DNA of 64,000 nt from Begonia masoniana (GCA_022432975.1 CM039509.1:12604095-12668094), one strand, 5' to 3'. Numbered from the stretch's first letter, positions 31,693 through 45,104 are shown. The notes: generated by a model from the sequence alone, not told the origin. Program-made: numbers and translations.

Positions 31693-34600
31693 CTCTACCC
31701 TCCTTAAAGAATTTTTCCTCAAAATTCAGTACCTGCTAGTTTCTGGATATTTGGTGCCATCAGTCCTTGCTGCGCTCCCCACTTGTCTCCTCAATGTTCT
31801 GGTGTATGCCATAAGACTTTTACCAATTGGAACTTCTTTGTGCTAATACTTTACGCTAATCTAAGATTTTTATGGTTTCTCCTCATAAGTAAGAGTAGGA
31901 GAACTTCGATGCTTGCTGTTCCACCATCTGTGAGGATCTCTAACACATTTCTTTAGCATGGAAACATGAACCTTATGACTTCCCTCCAGAGAGGCTGGTA
32001 ACGAAGTTAGATATGCCGACTTCCCAATCCTCTCACGATTTGAAAGGTCCATATATCTGGGTTCAACTTGTCTCTTTCCCAAATCTCAAACCCCTTGAAA
32101 GGTGAACTTTAGGAAACCTTCATTACCTACTTCAATTCCGTTCTCTTCCCTTTTGTCCTGCATACGTTTACTGGCTTTGACTGTCACGATTCTTTGTCGA
32201 TCCGCCTTTTTCCACTGTTTGCTGTACATGCCAGGACCAATCAATCTGCTTTCCCAACTTCATCCCAATACAAGGAGACCTTCATTGTCGCATACAATGC
32301 CCATAAGTTGCATCCCGATGGTTGCCTTAAACTGTTGTTATAAGAAATTCTACTAATGGAGTACTTTGCTCCAGAACCTTGAAATCTAGCACACATGCAA
32401 ATAATATCCTCTAATGTTTGTGGATTGTCCCTTTCTGACTGTCCATCATTTGAGGATGAAGCTGTGCTAAAACTAATCTGTGTTTCCCATAGCCTGTGCA
32501 ACGCTTCCAACTTAGGGAGGTGTCTAGTGGTCTCGGTCTAAAACTCTGGTACAAGGAACTCCATGCAATCTAAACAATCTCTTGCATTTACAATTCACAA
32601 GCTGCTCCATCGAGTAAGTCTCTTAATTGGAGAACATGAGCATAGTTGTTAGACTCAACTTATACCCAAATTGGCATATGTCCCCCTCTTTTTCTAGGTA
32701 ATCCTAACCGACTCCATCGTTATTTGTTCCCATTTCCATTCGAACTGGTAAGGGTTGTAACTTCCGCAGCCTCTGATATCCGCTTTGACTTGCTGGCAAT
32801 CGCCAGGACTCCACATACTCCCCGCCACACTTCTTTTCCTACTTGCCACCAAGACCGTTGCTTAAGATCTCGGTCACCTTTTGTACTCCCGAGTTGAACA
32901 GAGAGGCTAAATAATTTGCCTATATAGGAGTCCCTTCCTAAGTTCCACTATCTCCAGGAAACCATGCTTTCTCTAAACTTGAGATTCCCTCACCTGACAT
33001 TTGCATCCGCCTGGTCAGTAGAAATCCATGGCACAACTTATCGTATTGCATTCAGTGTCAGGCATTTTACTTCCTTGGATTTTCTCCAAAATGGTAGCCT
33101 TAACGATATGGCCGAAAGCATAGCTGTCATACTAGACACAACTCCAGAATTCCCAAATACTGTGGAATTCTGTCTCCTAAAGCTATCGTATGTCTAGAGT
33201 CATGTGAGACTGAAGGGGTCACTCTACTCAAAGCTCACCCATTTCGTCGCCTTGCCAGGGTGGTCTTAAATCAAAATCATAATCTTTGACAAACTCTAAC
33301 CACCACGTTGCCTCCATATTCAACTCCTTTTGCGTGCAAAATGTCTTTCAGACTTTTCTGAATCCGAAAATATCTCACAAGTTTTTCCATACAGATGTGC
33401 CTCCAATCTTTAATGCCAAGACCCACAGTCAAACTCATTCTAAGTCATTTTAGGGTATTCTTTCATGTACCGTTAACTGCCTAGAGGCATAAGCTATCCC
33501 CTTTCCATCCTGCATCACACACAACCTGCTCCCAATTTGGAAGCATCACAAGAATACAAAATTTACCATACTTCAACTAGAAGGGTTAAGATTGGGGCAT
33601 TGGTCAGTTTCTGTTCCAAGGTCGAACTACGTTCACATTCGTCATGTCACATCTACTTCACATTCTTCCCTTGTTAGCCCTAGTAAGGTGTGTAGCCAAT
33701 CTTTGAAAATCCTTCACTGAACTTCGCTGTAATATCCTGCTAACCCAAGAAAACTCCTATAGTAGTAGCTTCTTCGGTTGGGGCCATTCCTTAACTGCTT
33801 GAAACCTTGGCTGGATCAACACATATCTCATCTCAAGAGATCACATGACCAAGAAAGTTCACTCTGTCCAACTAAACTCACACTTAGAAAATTTGGCATT
33901 ACGTTGGTGCGCCATCAGCTCCTAACAACAAGTTTAGGTGCGCTGCATGCTTGCCTTAGTTTTAGAATAGATTAGACTGTCATCTATTAATACATGACAA
34001 ACTTGTCCAAATACTCGTGAAACCCCTATTCATAGATCCATGAGCTTTCTGCGCTTTTCAAACCAAAAGACCTAACCAAACGCATAATGTCCATCCCTTG
34101 TGCAAAGGCCTCTTTGGTATACTTCAGATTTAACCTTTTCAACTGGAATAACCGTACTAAGGTCAAGGTTGAGAACCTAGTGCCACCCGTAAGCTGATTA
34201 ATAAATCATCAATCCTCGGCAGTGGTGTAACGACCCCCTTTATCCCAACAAGAATATTATCCGCTCTGGGAATTGGCCCGCAGCCCAATATCCTCCCCTC
34301 ACGGCTTTGGTTGACGAGAATTCCCGGCATCCCCCAACCTGGAATTGCTCTCGCCGAATCCTTTAACTTCGAGTTCTTATGGATCCGTTGCCAATCGTAT
34401 GCCAAAACGCTCTTGCTCTTTTGGGAGGGCTCTTTACATATGTTTTCATTTTCCCATACTTCCCCAAGCGCTGTGGATTGTGAACCACCTCTTTACGACC
34501 CGGTTCCCTATACTCGAGTCCGGGATTCGCCTACACTCCGCTTATCCCGAGGTTTGCCCCGCAACTCAGGTTTCCCCGCAGTCGTTACTCATACATGCAC

Positions 34601-37220
34601 TTCGTGTCAGCACATCCACCCCCCCTCGGGGCCCCACGTCCTCGTTTGGCCAACCTTTCCAGTTTGGGTACAGGCTCTGTACCATTTGTACGACCCCGTT
34701 CCCAGCAGATATTGTCCGCTCTGGGGATTGGGCCGTAGCACACTACCTCCCCTCACGGTTTGTTTGCGAGAACTTCCCGGAGGTCACCCACCTGGAATGG
34801 CTCTCGCCGAAGCACTTTTAACTTCGGAGTTCTTATGGATCCGTTGCCAATTATCTCCAAAACCGTCTTTCTATGTTGGGAGGGTCTCGTTCCATATGTT
34901 TCATTTCACATACTTCCCCAAGCGTGGGGATTGTGACGACCCTCTCTTTTACGACCCGGGATTTCGCTATACTCGAGTCCCGGATCGCCACCCTCGGCTT
35001 AGGTCCGAGGTTTGCCCCGCAACTTATGTTTGCCCCGGCAGTCGTACTCCTACGTGCCATTCGGGTCATCACAATCCCCCCCTCGGGGCCCAACGTCCTC
35101 GTTGCCACATTTTTTCGTTGGGTAAAGGCTCTGACCTGCCGGGAAGTTCTCGCCAAACAAAGCCGTGAGGTGAGGATATTGGGCTGCGGCCCAATCCCCA
35201 GAGCGGATATATCTGCATGGGGGGATACCGTCGTTAACAGTGGTCTTGTTCTTGACAGTTAGCTTATTCAATTCCTACTAATAGTCTATGCACATACGCA
35301 TTGATCCATCTTTCTTTTTTTGACAAAACGCAGGTGCCCCCCATGGGAAACGCTAGGGCGTATGAACCCCTTCTCCAACACATGCCTCTAATTGTTTCTT
35401 CAATTCTTTAAGTTCTGTGGTGTAGTCTATAGGGATTTTTAGACACATTCTGTGCGCCAGGGTAAACATCTACCCATAAACTCAATTGTCCCATCTGGTG
35501 GCACTCTCGGAAGGTCATTAGAAATACGTCTGGAAAGTCTTGGACAACTAAAACTTTTTGGGACTTGCTTTTTTCCTACTAGCTGCGTGTCAAGAAATTG
35601 GCCAAAGCCCAAACTCTCTGCATAGGGAGGGTCTCACAATCGCTAGAGTCATCCATCATTTCCTGACTCTTCTTCAGAGCCTAAAGGTATGGTTTAACCA
35701 CTGGTTGAACTAACAATTCCCGTCCACACTTCATTGTGCGTAATTGCTTAACAACCATCCATCACTAGGATCACATCAAATCCCTATGTTTCATACAATG
35801 AGATCAGCAGGCAATTCATGGTCCCTACTAACACCACCTACAGCATCTTTGATAATGGAAGTGCATGTGCTCCCAGAAGGTAATGCTACGTTAAACACAT
35901 TCTCATAAAAGGTTAACCGTACATCTAACTTATTACCAATGCAGAGGCTAAAATATGCGTTGCACCCGAATCTACTCACCGTAAAAGCAGGTATAGATTT
36001 AATCAATATAGTAACTCTGACACAAGCCGGCTGGTCCCCACCTGACGCCATCATGGATAATATTCTTGGCTTAATCTTGGCAGGGCCGCCCTTCAAAGCT
36101 GGGCATCCTCTTTTGACAGGCCAACTGTTGCAATGAAACTACGATGACCCGGGGTTTTGGGCCAAATCCTTGTACAAGTTTCCAACTATTCACAGTTAGC
36201 ACTTTACCCATCCAATCTACCCTCCCCCAAGTGATTCTTTTGACACCTTCGGGCACTGAGGGAACTTTGGATTCAGTACCTTCTTCCAGACCTTGTTATT
36301 TTGAGCCTTCAACTTGGCCTCTTCACTCACCTCTGATGGTGTGGCTAGATAAACTTGCGAAGCCTCCTTTGGTCCGGCACACTTCTTTCAGCTTCTTCCA
36401 CTGTCCCAGAGCAGTACACAACTTCACTAAATGTCAAGCCTTAATGCCACAGAATTTTGACTCCTCGTTAATCTCCGCCTCAGTCCATGCAAATTTGAAT
36501 ACCTTATCCTCGTCCTTATGAGCAAAATTTCCCGCAACCGGACAGGACCAAATTGCCTCTTGTACTCTGCCTACCGACCCTGTCTGTTCAATTCAGAACT
36601 CCACTTCTTCTCGGTTGGACCGTGCTTTTAAATACTTCCTATAGGAATATGTCCTTGAATGTGACCAAGGCATCGTAAAGCATCTGTGGTGGTTTCTATC
36701 GTTCCCACCCAGTTGAGCTTCACCACCAAATGGAACGTGGCCACGTGACTTTGTCCTCCTCTCTACATTGCACACCTAACCATACTCTCAATTTTTCATA
36801 GCCCTCCTTCAGCAATACCGCAGGATCAATGACTGTCCCATCACCCGTCGTGGTCTCAGTCTCCGGAATCTATCTCCGATGTTCACTGCTAGCCCCGAGT
36901 TTGGCACTTCCGTTGTATCTTCCCGCTCACACACTCATAATTGATTAGACTGTTGACACACTATATCTCTGCTGATGCATCAATTCTGTCAGCTGCTAAT
37001 TACAGTAGAGTCCTCCTCCCGCCTCGACTTGGTATTCTCTTGGTAATCTTGTCTCCGTGGTCGTCTAGACCTTTGCTATATTCTGTACAGGTTATTATCT
37101 CTTAAATATCTAGTAGCTAGGTTAAGGTAAACACTTACAGTTGTTGGAGCACCTCTATGCAATGATTGGCACCGATGAGTAGTCTTTTGACGTTTTAACT
37201 GTATGTCTCTGATACCACAC
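31693..37220 (-). pseudogene. B copy 2: complete but indel-riddled internal region
   Basis: Collinear with copies 1 and 3 from PPT to PBS: INT tail and core (about 31720-32960), RNase H and RT (about 33240-34220), Cassandra (34226-35238), RT start and protease (about 35240-36100), zinc knuckle and gag (about 36100-37075), PBS 37207-37217. Nearly every line has one or more small indels, mostly single-base losses, so no domain is open for long. It is 5528 bp against 5712 and 5720 for the other copies. The gag ATG is also lost. The pattern looks like uncorrected long-read sequence rather than normal decay. Confidence 0.8.
34226..35238 (-). mobile_element. Cassandra-type TRIM (B copy 2, noisy)
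   Basis: Same insertion as in copies 1 and 3, at the same RT position, with AGTGG at 34221-34225 on the left and a damaged CAGTGG context on the right. The dimer structure and terminal inverted LTR fragment are recognisable (for example the GCCGTGAGGTGAGGATATTG stretch), but many bases are lost. The right end is uncertain by a few bases. Confidence 0.75.
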
Positions 37221-39384
37221 TATAACTCCCCGAGTTATCTGAACCCGGCTCGTTACTCAAAAGCCCGTACATGACTAAGAAATTTCATTCGTATTTTAAA
37301 AAAATTCTCTCAACAATCGACTCTTGACATAAGTTAGAATCCAAAATAAATAAACATTTAAACTTGCAGCGGAAATCATTTGGACAATAATAGAGATGAG
37401 CAAAACTGTGAAAAAAAAACGTCGCAAAGATAATCGTTCGGAATGTTAAGAGTTAATCGGCCAAAAAGAAATAGAGGTTTAAATCGTGAAATACTTAAGA
37501 AGTCACAGAAGTCAAATTCATCTGCCGATGAATAAAGTCAACGGAAGAGAATGAAACAGGAAATAGAAGGCTTCTTCCGGTGACTAAACGACAAAGTCCT
37601 CCTACATCTACCGATGACGTCAGCACGCATCTGTCGATGAGTTACTGAGACATCACCCGATAGACTTAAACTTATACCTTCCGATTGAGTAAACTGCATA
37701 CACCGACCTCTAAACGACAAACTTTCTACTTATATCTTCCGATAGACTTCATCTACCGATAGTGAACAAAACAACATCTTCCGATAAAACAAGCTATATA
37801 TACCGATCACTAAACGACAAATTTCGTTCTGTATCATTCGATGGCTTCCACTGAAGACATCTTCCGATAACTTTATTGAAACATCATCCGATGACTTTAC
37901 TGAAGACATCTTCCGATAACTTTACTAAAACATCATCTGATGACTTACTGTAGACATCTTCTGATAGACGACATAACTATAACTCGACAGCTACCGATAG
38001 ACATCATCTACCGATATAGAACAGAGCGACATGCCCACAACTCCTTGCTATACAACACGACTCTAACTACAGACAAGAATCTACTTACATTACTGAAATC
38101 ATTGAAATACCATTCTAACCAATGCATTACTCAAAACAATCCAGCAAATGCCAACATCAAATCTCGGCAGAATACTATTATCAGAAAAGACAACTCAAAC
38201 ATTTTCAAAACATTGAAACAACTACTGTCATGAGAACTCAACCTATTCAAATCGAAACATTATCAACTACACCTTCATTTCCAACAGACATCAGTTAAAC
38301 AGCCTCATCAAGTATCAGATCTGTGGCATGAGTATGCACCCCCAACCAATCTATCCCTCAATCAACTCAGAGAATTCACCTGCTGTCACTTCTTCACCTA
38401 CATCACAAAACTCATCTATTAGCCTAATGCTAAGCAAGTAAAGCAGTAATGAAATGATATGCTGAAACATAAATTTCTAGACATGCAAATTTCTACTTTC
38501 TCATCTCAGTTGCATTCGCTTACATTCATAAGCTGATCTGATCCCTCGGTTCCCTTGGGAAGTGGATCAATTTTTCCAATGTTATACATCCTCTACTCGA
38601 TTAAGGGGCGGATGACTTCCCTTAATAGCGATCTGATCCCTCTGTTCCTTGGAGTGGGATCAATTCTCCCAATGTTATAAATCCCCTTCATAAGTTAGGG
38701 GTGGATTAGTTCCCTTAATAGTTTGTCTATCACATTCAGTTCATACCTTATCGTTCTTACATGGAAATTCATTTTCGTAATCTTTCAAAAACATGATGCA
38801 TGACATACAAAATCATTCCCCAAATACATAACCCTACTGTTTTGTGATGTAGGCCCGAAGGCACATGCATACTTTACTTACCTGGCTTCACCGAGAGTTC
38901 CTGGTGGTAGGATATTCCAAGAGCTGGCTCACCTAAAAAATGAGCACAACATTACTAAACTTCATTCTAAACATTAGGAAATCTAAAGGGGCTAGTTTTG
39001 GGGGTTCTGTTCCTCGCCAATAGCGATTCATCGCTAAACCCCAAATCCCATCCCTCACCCTCTGTACTTCCAAAATGCACACATAGCCATCCACCAGTTA
39101 TCTAGACACTAAAAAAAAAACAAGTAATCGAATCAAAACTCACCTTGGTTGGAGGGGAATCGCCTAGGGGAAATCTGTCGAGCTGAGAGGTAAAAGAAAT
39201 GAAACAGTGGCGGCTACTCACACTGGACTTTTCTTAAATACGTTATCCACTATGTAAAAATTCTAATTACCATCATGCCCTCGCCTGACCATTTATTAAC
39301 CTAATTAATAACTCCCCCAACCCTTCTATAAAAGTACATCATAAATAATAAATTAAATTTTGGTTCGATGGAACGGGTGCTACA
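37221..39384 (-). mobile_element. B LTR3 (type alpha)
   Basis: About 2.16 kb. It shares the diagnostic variants of LTR1 and differs from LTRs 2 and 4. TGACGTCA lies at 37615-37622. A few single-base losses persist (near 37596, 38605-38700 and 39197), suggesting incomplete polishing here too. Confidence 0.85.
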
Positions 39385-39429
39385 ATCTACCCTCCTTAAA
39401 AGAATTTTTTCCTCAAAATTCAGTACCTG

Positions 39430-39883
39430 AATAGTTCTGGATATTGGTCCATCATGTCTTGCTGGCGCTCCCAACTTGTCTCCTCAATGTTCTGGTTATG
39501 CCATAAGACTTTACCAGTGGAACTTCTTTGTTGCGTAATACCTTTACTGCATAATCTAAGATTTTTACTGGTTTCTCCTCATAAGTAAGAGTAGGAAGAA
39601 CTTCGATGCTTTGCTGTTCCACCATCTTGTGAAGGATCTCTAACACATTTCTTTAGCATGGAAACATGAAACACATTATGAATTCCCTCCAGAGAGGCTG
39701 GTAACTGAGTTGATATGCCGACTTCCCAATCCTCTTCACGATTTGGAAAGGTCCAATATATCTGGGGTTCAACTTGTCTCTTTTCCCAAATCTCACAACT
39801 CCCTTGAAAGGTGATACTTTAAGGAAAACTTCATTACCTACTTCAAATTCCAGTTCTCTTCGCCTTTTGTCTGCATAGCTTTT
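39430..39883 (-). pseudogene. B copy 3: integrase C-terminus (frameshifted)
   Basis: Contains the KSYAD and [13 protein letters not shown] region, a GPFQIVKRIG-like motif, HNVFHVSMLKKC and the chromodomain-like tail. Single-base changes near 39508, 39626 and 39707 break the frame relative to copy 1. It follows the TAG that ends the main copy 3 frame. Confidence 0.75.
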
Positions 39884-41629
39884 CTACTGGCTTTGAGCTG
39901 TCAAGATTCTTTGTCGAATAAGGGCAATTTTCTCCACTGTTTGCTGTACGATGCCAGGACCAATCAATCGTGCTTCCCCAACTTCATCCCAATACAATGG
40001 AGACCTGCATTTTCGCCCATACAATGCCTCATAAGGTGCCATCCCTATGGTTGCCTGAAAACTGTTGTTATAAGAGAATTCTACTAAGGGTAGGTACTTG
40101 CTCCAGGAACCTTGAAAGTCTAGCACACATGCACGAAGAATATCCTCTAATGTTTGGATGGTCCTTTCGGACTGTCCATCAGTTTGAGGATGAAAGGCTG
40201 TGCTAAAACTAAGCTGTGTTCCCATAGCCTTGTGCAAACTCTTCCAAAACTTAGAGGTGAATCTAGTGTCTCGGTCTAAAACTATGGTACAAGGAACTCC
40301 ATGCAATCTAACAATCTCTTGCATGTACAATTCAGCAAGCTGATCCATCGAGTAAGTCATCTTAATTGGCAGAAAATGAGCAGATTTGGTTAGACGGTCA
40401 ACTATAACCCAAATTGCATCATGTCCCCTTCTTTTTCTAGGTAATCCTATAACGAAATCCATCGTTATTTGTTCCCATTTCCATTCGGGAACTGGTAAGG
40501 GTTGTAACATTCCAGCAGGCCTCTGATATTCAGCTTTGACTTGCTGGCAGATCAGACAGGACTCCACATACTCCGCCACAATTCTTTTCATACCTGGCCA
40601 CCAATAACGTTGCTTAAGATCTCTGTACATTTTTGTACTCCCGAGATGAACAGAGAGTCTAGAAGAATTTGCCTCATATAGGATTCCCTTCCTAAGTTCA
40701 ATATCAGCCAGGAAAACATCTGTTCCGAACTTGAGAATTCCATCAACTGAGCAGTTGAAATCCGACTTGTCAGTAGAATCCATGCACAACTTATACTTAT
40801 TGCATTCAGTGTCATTCATTTTAACTTCCTTTATTTTCTCCAAAATGGTAGGCCTTAAAGATATGGCCGAAAGCATAGCTGTCATACTAGACACAACTTC
40901 CAGGTTAAATCTTTGGAATTCTGTCTCTAAAGCTATCGGTATGTCTAGAGTCAATGTAGAGACTGAAGGGGTCACTCTACTCAAAGCATCAGCCATTATA
41001 GTCGCCTTGCCAGGGTGGTACTTAATCTCAAAATCATAATCTTTGACAAACTCTAACCACCTACGTTGCCTCATATTCAACTCCTTTTGCGTGAAAATGT
41101 ATTTCAGACTTTTATGATCCGAAAATATCTCACAAGTTTGTCCATACAGATAGTGCCTCCAAATCTTTAATGCAAAGACCACAGCAGCTAATTCTAAGTC
41201 ATGTGTAGGGTAATTCTTTTCATGTACCTTTAACTGCCTAGAGGCATAAGCTATCACCTTTCCATCCTGCATCAACACACAACCTAGTCCAATTTTGGAA
41301 GCATCACAATAAATACAAAATTTACCATCTTCAACTAGAAGGGTTAAGATTGGGGCATTGGTCAGTTTCTGTTTCAAGGTCTGAAAGCTACGTTCACATT
41401 CTTCAGTCCACATATACTTCACATTCTTCCTTGTTAGCCTAGTAAGGGGTGTAGCAATCTTTGAAAATCCTTCAATGAACTTCCTGTAATATCCTGCTAA
41501 CCCAAGAAAACTCCTAATATTAGTAGCATTCTTCGGTTGGGGCCATTCCTTAACTGCTTGAACCTTGGCTGGATCAACAAATATCTCATCTCCAGAGATC
41601 ACATGACCAAGAAAGTGAACTCTGTCCAA
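39884..41629 (-). CDS. B copy 3: longest pol frame (RT end, RNase H, integrase core)
   Basis: A 581-codon open frame with no true start, bounded upstream by a TAG that replaces the Trp of CEFWL and downstream by a TAG after QSQ. It covers the RT thumb region ([17 protein letters not shown], about residues 1-75). RNase H has catalytic Asp109, Glu146, Asp171 and Asp214. The integrase zinc finger has His328, Cys358 and Cys361, but the first His is Asn at 321. The integrase core has Asp391, Asp452 and Glu488. Copy 1 keeps His at that position, so Asn321 is private to this copy. It is a polyprotein fragment, not an expressible gene by itself. Confidence 0.85.
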   Translation of the reverse strand: MDRVHFLGHVISGDEIFVDPAKVQAVKEWPQPKNATNIRSFLGLAGYYRKFIEGFSKIATPLTRLTRKNVKYMWTEECERSFQTLKQKLTNAPILTLLVEDGKFCIYCDASKIGLGCVLMQDGKVIAYASRQLKVHEKNYPTHDLELAAVVFALKIWRHYLYGQTCEIFSDHKSLKYIFTQKELNMRQRRWLEFVKDYDFEIKYHPGKATIMADALSRVTPSVSTLTLDIPIALETEFQRFNLEVVSSMTAMLSAISLRPTILEKIKEVKMNDTECNKYKLCMDSTDKSDFNCSVDGILKFGTDVFLADIELRKGILYEANSSRLSVHLGSTKMYRDLKQRYWWPGMKRIVAEYVESCLICQQVKAEYQRPAGMLQPLPVPEWKWEQITMDFVIGLPRKRRGHDAIWVIVDRLTKSAHFLPIKMTYSMDQLAELYMQEIVRLHGVPCTIVLDRDTRFTSKFWKSLHKAMGTQLSFSTAFHPQTDGQSERTIQTLEDILRACVLDFQGSWSKYLPLVEFSYNNSFQATIGMAPYEALYGRKCRSPLYWDEVGEARLIGPGIVQQTVEKIALIRQRILTAQSQ

Positions 41630-42001
41630 CTAAAACTCACACTTAGAAAATTTGGCATTAAGTTGGTGCTGCCTCAGCAATCCTAACACCAAGTTTAGGT
41701 GTCCTGCATGCTCTTCCTTAGTTTTAGAATAGATTAGAATGTCATCTATGAATACAATGACAAACTTGTCCAAATACTCGTGAAACACCCTATTCATAAG
41801 ATCCATGAAGGCTGCTGGCGCATTTGTCAAACCAAAAGACATAACCAAAAACTCATAATGTCCATACCTTGTGCGAAAGGCAGTCTTTGGGATATCTTCA
41901 GATTTAACTTTCAACTGGTAATAACCGGACCTAAGGTCAATTTTAGAGAAAACTATTGCACCCGTAAGCTGATTAAATAAATCATCAATCCTCGGCAGTG
42001 G
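41630..42001 (-). pseudogene. B copy 3: RT catalytic region
   Basis: Frame 41630-41914 holds [32 protein letters not shown] and [10 protein letters not shown] with the two catalytic Asp. It ends at the in-frame TAG in CEF(W). The upstream part ([19 protein letters not shown]) runs to the Cassandra junction at 42001. Confidence 0.85.
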
Positions 42002-43052
42002 TGTAACGACCCCTTATCCCAACAAGATATTATCCGCTCTGGGAATTGGGCCGCAGCCCAATATCCTCCCCTCACGGCTTTGTTTGACGAGAACTTCCCG
42101 GCAGGTCACCCAACCTGGAATTGCTCTCGCCGAAGCACTTTTAACTTCGGAGTTCTTATGGGATCCGTTGCCAATCGTACTCCAAAACGCGTCTTGCTAT
42201 GTTGGGAGGGTCTCTTTACATATGTTTCATTTCCACATACTTCCCCAAGCGATGTGGGATTGTGACGACCCCCTCTTTACGACCCGGGATTCGCCTATAC
42301 TCGAGTCCGGGATTCGCCTACACTCCGCTTAGGTCCCGAGGTTTGCCCCGCAACTCAAGGTTTGCCCCGCAGTCGTACTCATACATGCACATTCGGGTCA
42401 TCACAATCACCCCCCCTCGGGGGCCCAACGTCCTCGTTGGCCACATTTCCAGTTGGGTACAGGCTCTGATACCATTTGTAACGACCCCGTTTCCCAGCAA
42501 GATATTGTCCGCTCTGGGGATTGGGCCGTAGCACAATATCCTCCCCTCACGGCTTTGTTTGGCGAGAACTTCCCGGAAGGTCACCCAACCTGGAATTGCT
42601 CTCGCCGAAGCACTTTTAACTTCGGAGTTCTTATGTGATCCGTTGCCAATTATGCTCCAAAACACGTCTTGCTATGTTGGGAGGGTCTCTTTACATATGT
42701 TTCATTTCCACATACTTCCCCAAGCGATGTGGGATTGTGACGACCCTCTCTTTACGACCCGGGATTCGCCTATACTCGAGTCCGGGATTCGCCTACACTC
42801 GGCTTAGGTCCCGAGGTTTGCCCCGCAACTTAATGTTTGCCCCGCAGTCGTACTCATACGTGCACATTCGGGTCATCACAATCACCCCCCCTCGGGGGCC
42901 CAACGTCCTCGTTGGCCACATTTTCGGTTGGGTACAGGCTCTGACCTGCGGGAAGTTCTCGCCAAACAAAGCCGTGAGGGGAGGATATTGGGCTGCGGCC
43001 CAATCCCCAGAGCGGATAATATCTTGCAGGGATAAGCGGTCGTTACAAGTGG
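41997..43052 (-). mobile_element. Cassandra-type TRIM (B copy 3)
   Basis: The insertion is 42002-43047 (1046 bp), flanked by AGTGG at 41997-42001 and 43048-43052. It is the cleanest of the three copies. The PBS next to the right LTR reads TGGTATCAGAGCC on the minus strand (around 42463-42475). The 5S-like segments lie at about 42088-42173 and 42559-42647. The right terminus is about 105 bp of LTR in inverted orientation, ending GGTCGTTACA. Confidence 0.85.
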
Positions 43053-43475
43053 ATACTTGTTCTTGACAGTTAGCTTATTCAATTCTCTATAGTCTATGCA
43101 CATACGCATTGATCCATCTTTCTTTTTGACAAAAAGGACAGGTGCACCCCATGGTGAAAAGCTAGGGCGTATGAACCCCTTCTCCAACAAATCCTCTAAT
43201 TGTTTCTTCAATTCTTTAAGTTCTGTTGGTGCTAGTCTATAGGGATTTTTAGACACAGGCTTGGCGCCAGGGTAAACATCTACCATAAACTCAATTTCCC
43301 TATCTGGTGGCAAGCTAGGAAGGTCATCTAGAAATACTTCTGGAAAGTCTTGGACAACTAAAACATTTTTGGGACTTGATTTTTCTACTAGCTGCGTGTC
43401 TAAGACATTGGCCAAAAAGCACAAATACTCTCTGCATAGGGAGGGTCTACAATCGATAGAAGTCATCACAGTCAT
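43053..43475 (-). pseudogene. B copy 3: PR-RT linker and RT N-terminus
   Basis: Same blocks as copy 1 ([34 protein letters not shown]), open until the Cassandra insertion. Confidence 0.85.
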
Positions 43476-43510
43476 TTCCTTACTCTTCTTCAGAGCCTAG
43501 AAGGTATGGT

Positions 43511-44058
43511 TTAAACCACTAGGGGGTGAAAACTAACAATTCCAGTCCTACAATCTATTGTGGCGTAATGCTTAAACAACCAATCCATTCCTAGGATCAC
43601 ATCAAATCCCGTTATGTTCATAACAATGAGATCAGCAGGCAAATTCATGTTCCCTACTAACACCACACTATCAGGCATCATTTGATTAGGAGTGCATGTG
43701 CTCACCAGAAGGTAATGCTACGTTAAACACATGCAGAAAGAGTAAACCGTACATCTAACTTATTAGCAAATGCAGAGGCTATAAAAGAATGCGTTGCACC
43801 CGAATCTATCAAAGTAAAAGCAGGTATAGAGTTAATCAATATAGTACCTGACACTACAGCAGGCTGGTCCTCATCACCTGACTCCATCATGGAGAATATT
43901 CTTGGCTTAATCTTGGCAGGGCCGCCCTTCAAAGCTGGGCAGTCTCTGTTGACATGGCCAACCTTGTTGCAATGAAAACACCGAATGACCCGGGGGTTTT
44001 GGGCAATCCTTGTACAAGTGTCCAACCTATTCACAGTTGAAGCACTTACCCGATCCAA
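43511..44058 (-). pseudogene. B copy 3: zinc knuckle and protease (frameshifted)
   Basis: CCHC knuckle CFHCNKVGHVNRDC and protease FTLIDSGATHSFIA lie in frame 43723-44058. The C-terminal half (VILGMDWLFKHYA) lies in a different frame, 43511-43705, because of small indels near 43690-43735 not seen in copy 1. Confidence 0.85.
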
Positions 44059-44191
44059 ATCTACACTCCCCCAAGTGATTCTTTGAACATTTCGGGCACT
44101 GAGGGAACTTTTGGGTATTCAGTACCTTCTTTCCAGATCCTTGGTTATTTTGGCCTTCACTTGGCCTCTTCACTCCCCTCTGATGGTGTGG

Positions 44192-44950
44192 CTAGATAAA
44201 CTTTTGCGAAGCCTCCTTTGGTCCGGCACACTTCCTTTCAGCTTCTTCCACTTCCAGAGCAGTGGACACAACTTCACTAAATGTCAAGCCTTTAATGCCA
44301 CAGAATTTGACTCCTCGGTAAATCTCCGGCCTCAGTCCATGCACAAATTTGAATACCTTATCCTCGTCCTTATGAGCAAAATGTCCAGCAAACCTGGACA
44401 AGGACTCAAATTGCCTATTGTACTCTGCCACCGACCCTGTCTGCTTCAAATTCAGAAACTCCAACTTCTTCGCGGTTTGAACCGTGCTGTTAAAATACTT
44501 CCTATAGAATATGTCCTTGAATTGTGACCAAGGCATCGCTAAAGCATCTGTGGTGGTTTCTATCGTTTCCCACCAGAGTTGAGCTTCACCAGCCAAATGG
44601 AACGTGGCCAACGTGACTTTGTCCTCCTCTCCTACATTGACACACCTAAACATACTCTCAATTTTTCTAAGCCATCCTTCAGCAATAACCGGATCAGATG
44701 ACTGTCCATCAAACGTCGGTGGTCTCAGTCTCCGGAATCTATCTCCAGAATGTTCACTGCTAGAACCCGAGTTGGCACTTCCTTGTATCTCCCGGCTCAA
44801 CAACACTCCTAATTGATTAGACTGTTGACACACTATATCAGTCTGCTGATGCATCAATTCTGTCAGCTGCCTAATTACAGTAGAGTCCTCCTCCCGCCTC
44901 GGACTTGGTATTTCTCTTGGTAATCTTTGTCTTCCTGGTCGTCTAGACAT
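44192..44950 (-). CDS. B copy 3: gag, 252 codons
   Basis: Opens with ATG at 44950, about 140 bases inside the PBS, and is uninterrupted to a stop after ASQKFI. The N-terminus (SRRPGRQRLP) is basic. The gag core (about residues 78-190) has PPTFDGQSSDP, WLRKIESMF, LWWETIE and VAEYNRQFESLSRFAG. A full gag would continue into the CCHC knuckle; here a stop separates it from the knuckle frame at 44058. This is the most complete B gag in the window. Confidence 0.85.
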   Translation of the reverse strand: MSRRPGRQRLPREIPSPRREEDSTVIRQLTELMHQQTDIVCQQSNQLGVLLSREIQGSANSGSSSEHSGDRFRRLRPPTFDGQSSDPVIAEGWLRKIESMFRCVNVGEEDKVTLATFHLAGEAQLWWETIETTTDALAMPWSQFKDIFYRKYFNSTVQTAKKLEFLNLKQTGSVAEYNRQFESLSRFAGHFAHKDEDKVFKFVHGLRPEIYRGVKFCGIKGLTFSEVVSTALEVEEAERKCAGPKEASQKFI

Positions 44951-45090
44951 TTGCTATATTCCTGTACAAGGTTAATTATACTCTTAAATATCTAGTAGCT
45001 AAGGTTAAGGTAAACACTTACAGTTGTTGGAGCACCTCTATGCAATGATTGGCACCGATGAGTAGTCTTTTGAACGGTTTAACTGTATGT

Positions 45091-45101
45091 CTCTGATACC
45101 A
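45091..45101 (-). other. B copy 3 primer-binding site
   Basis: TGGTATCAGAG on the minus strand, three bases from the LTR4 end. Confidence 0.85.
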
Positions 45102-45104
45102 CAC

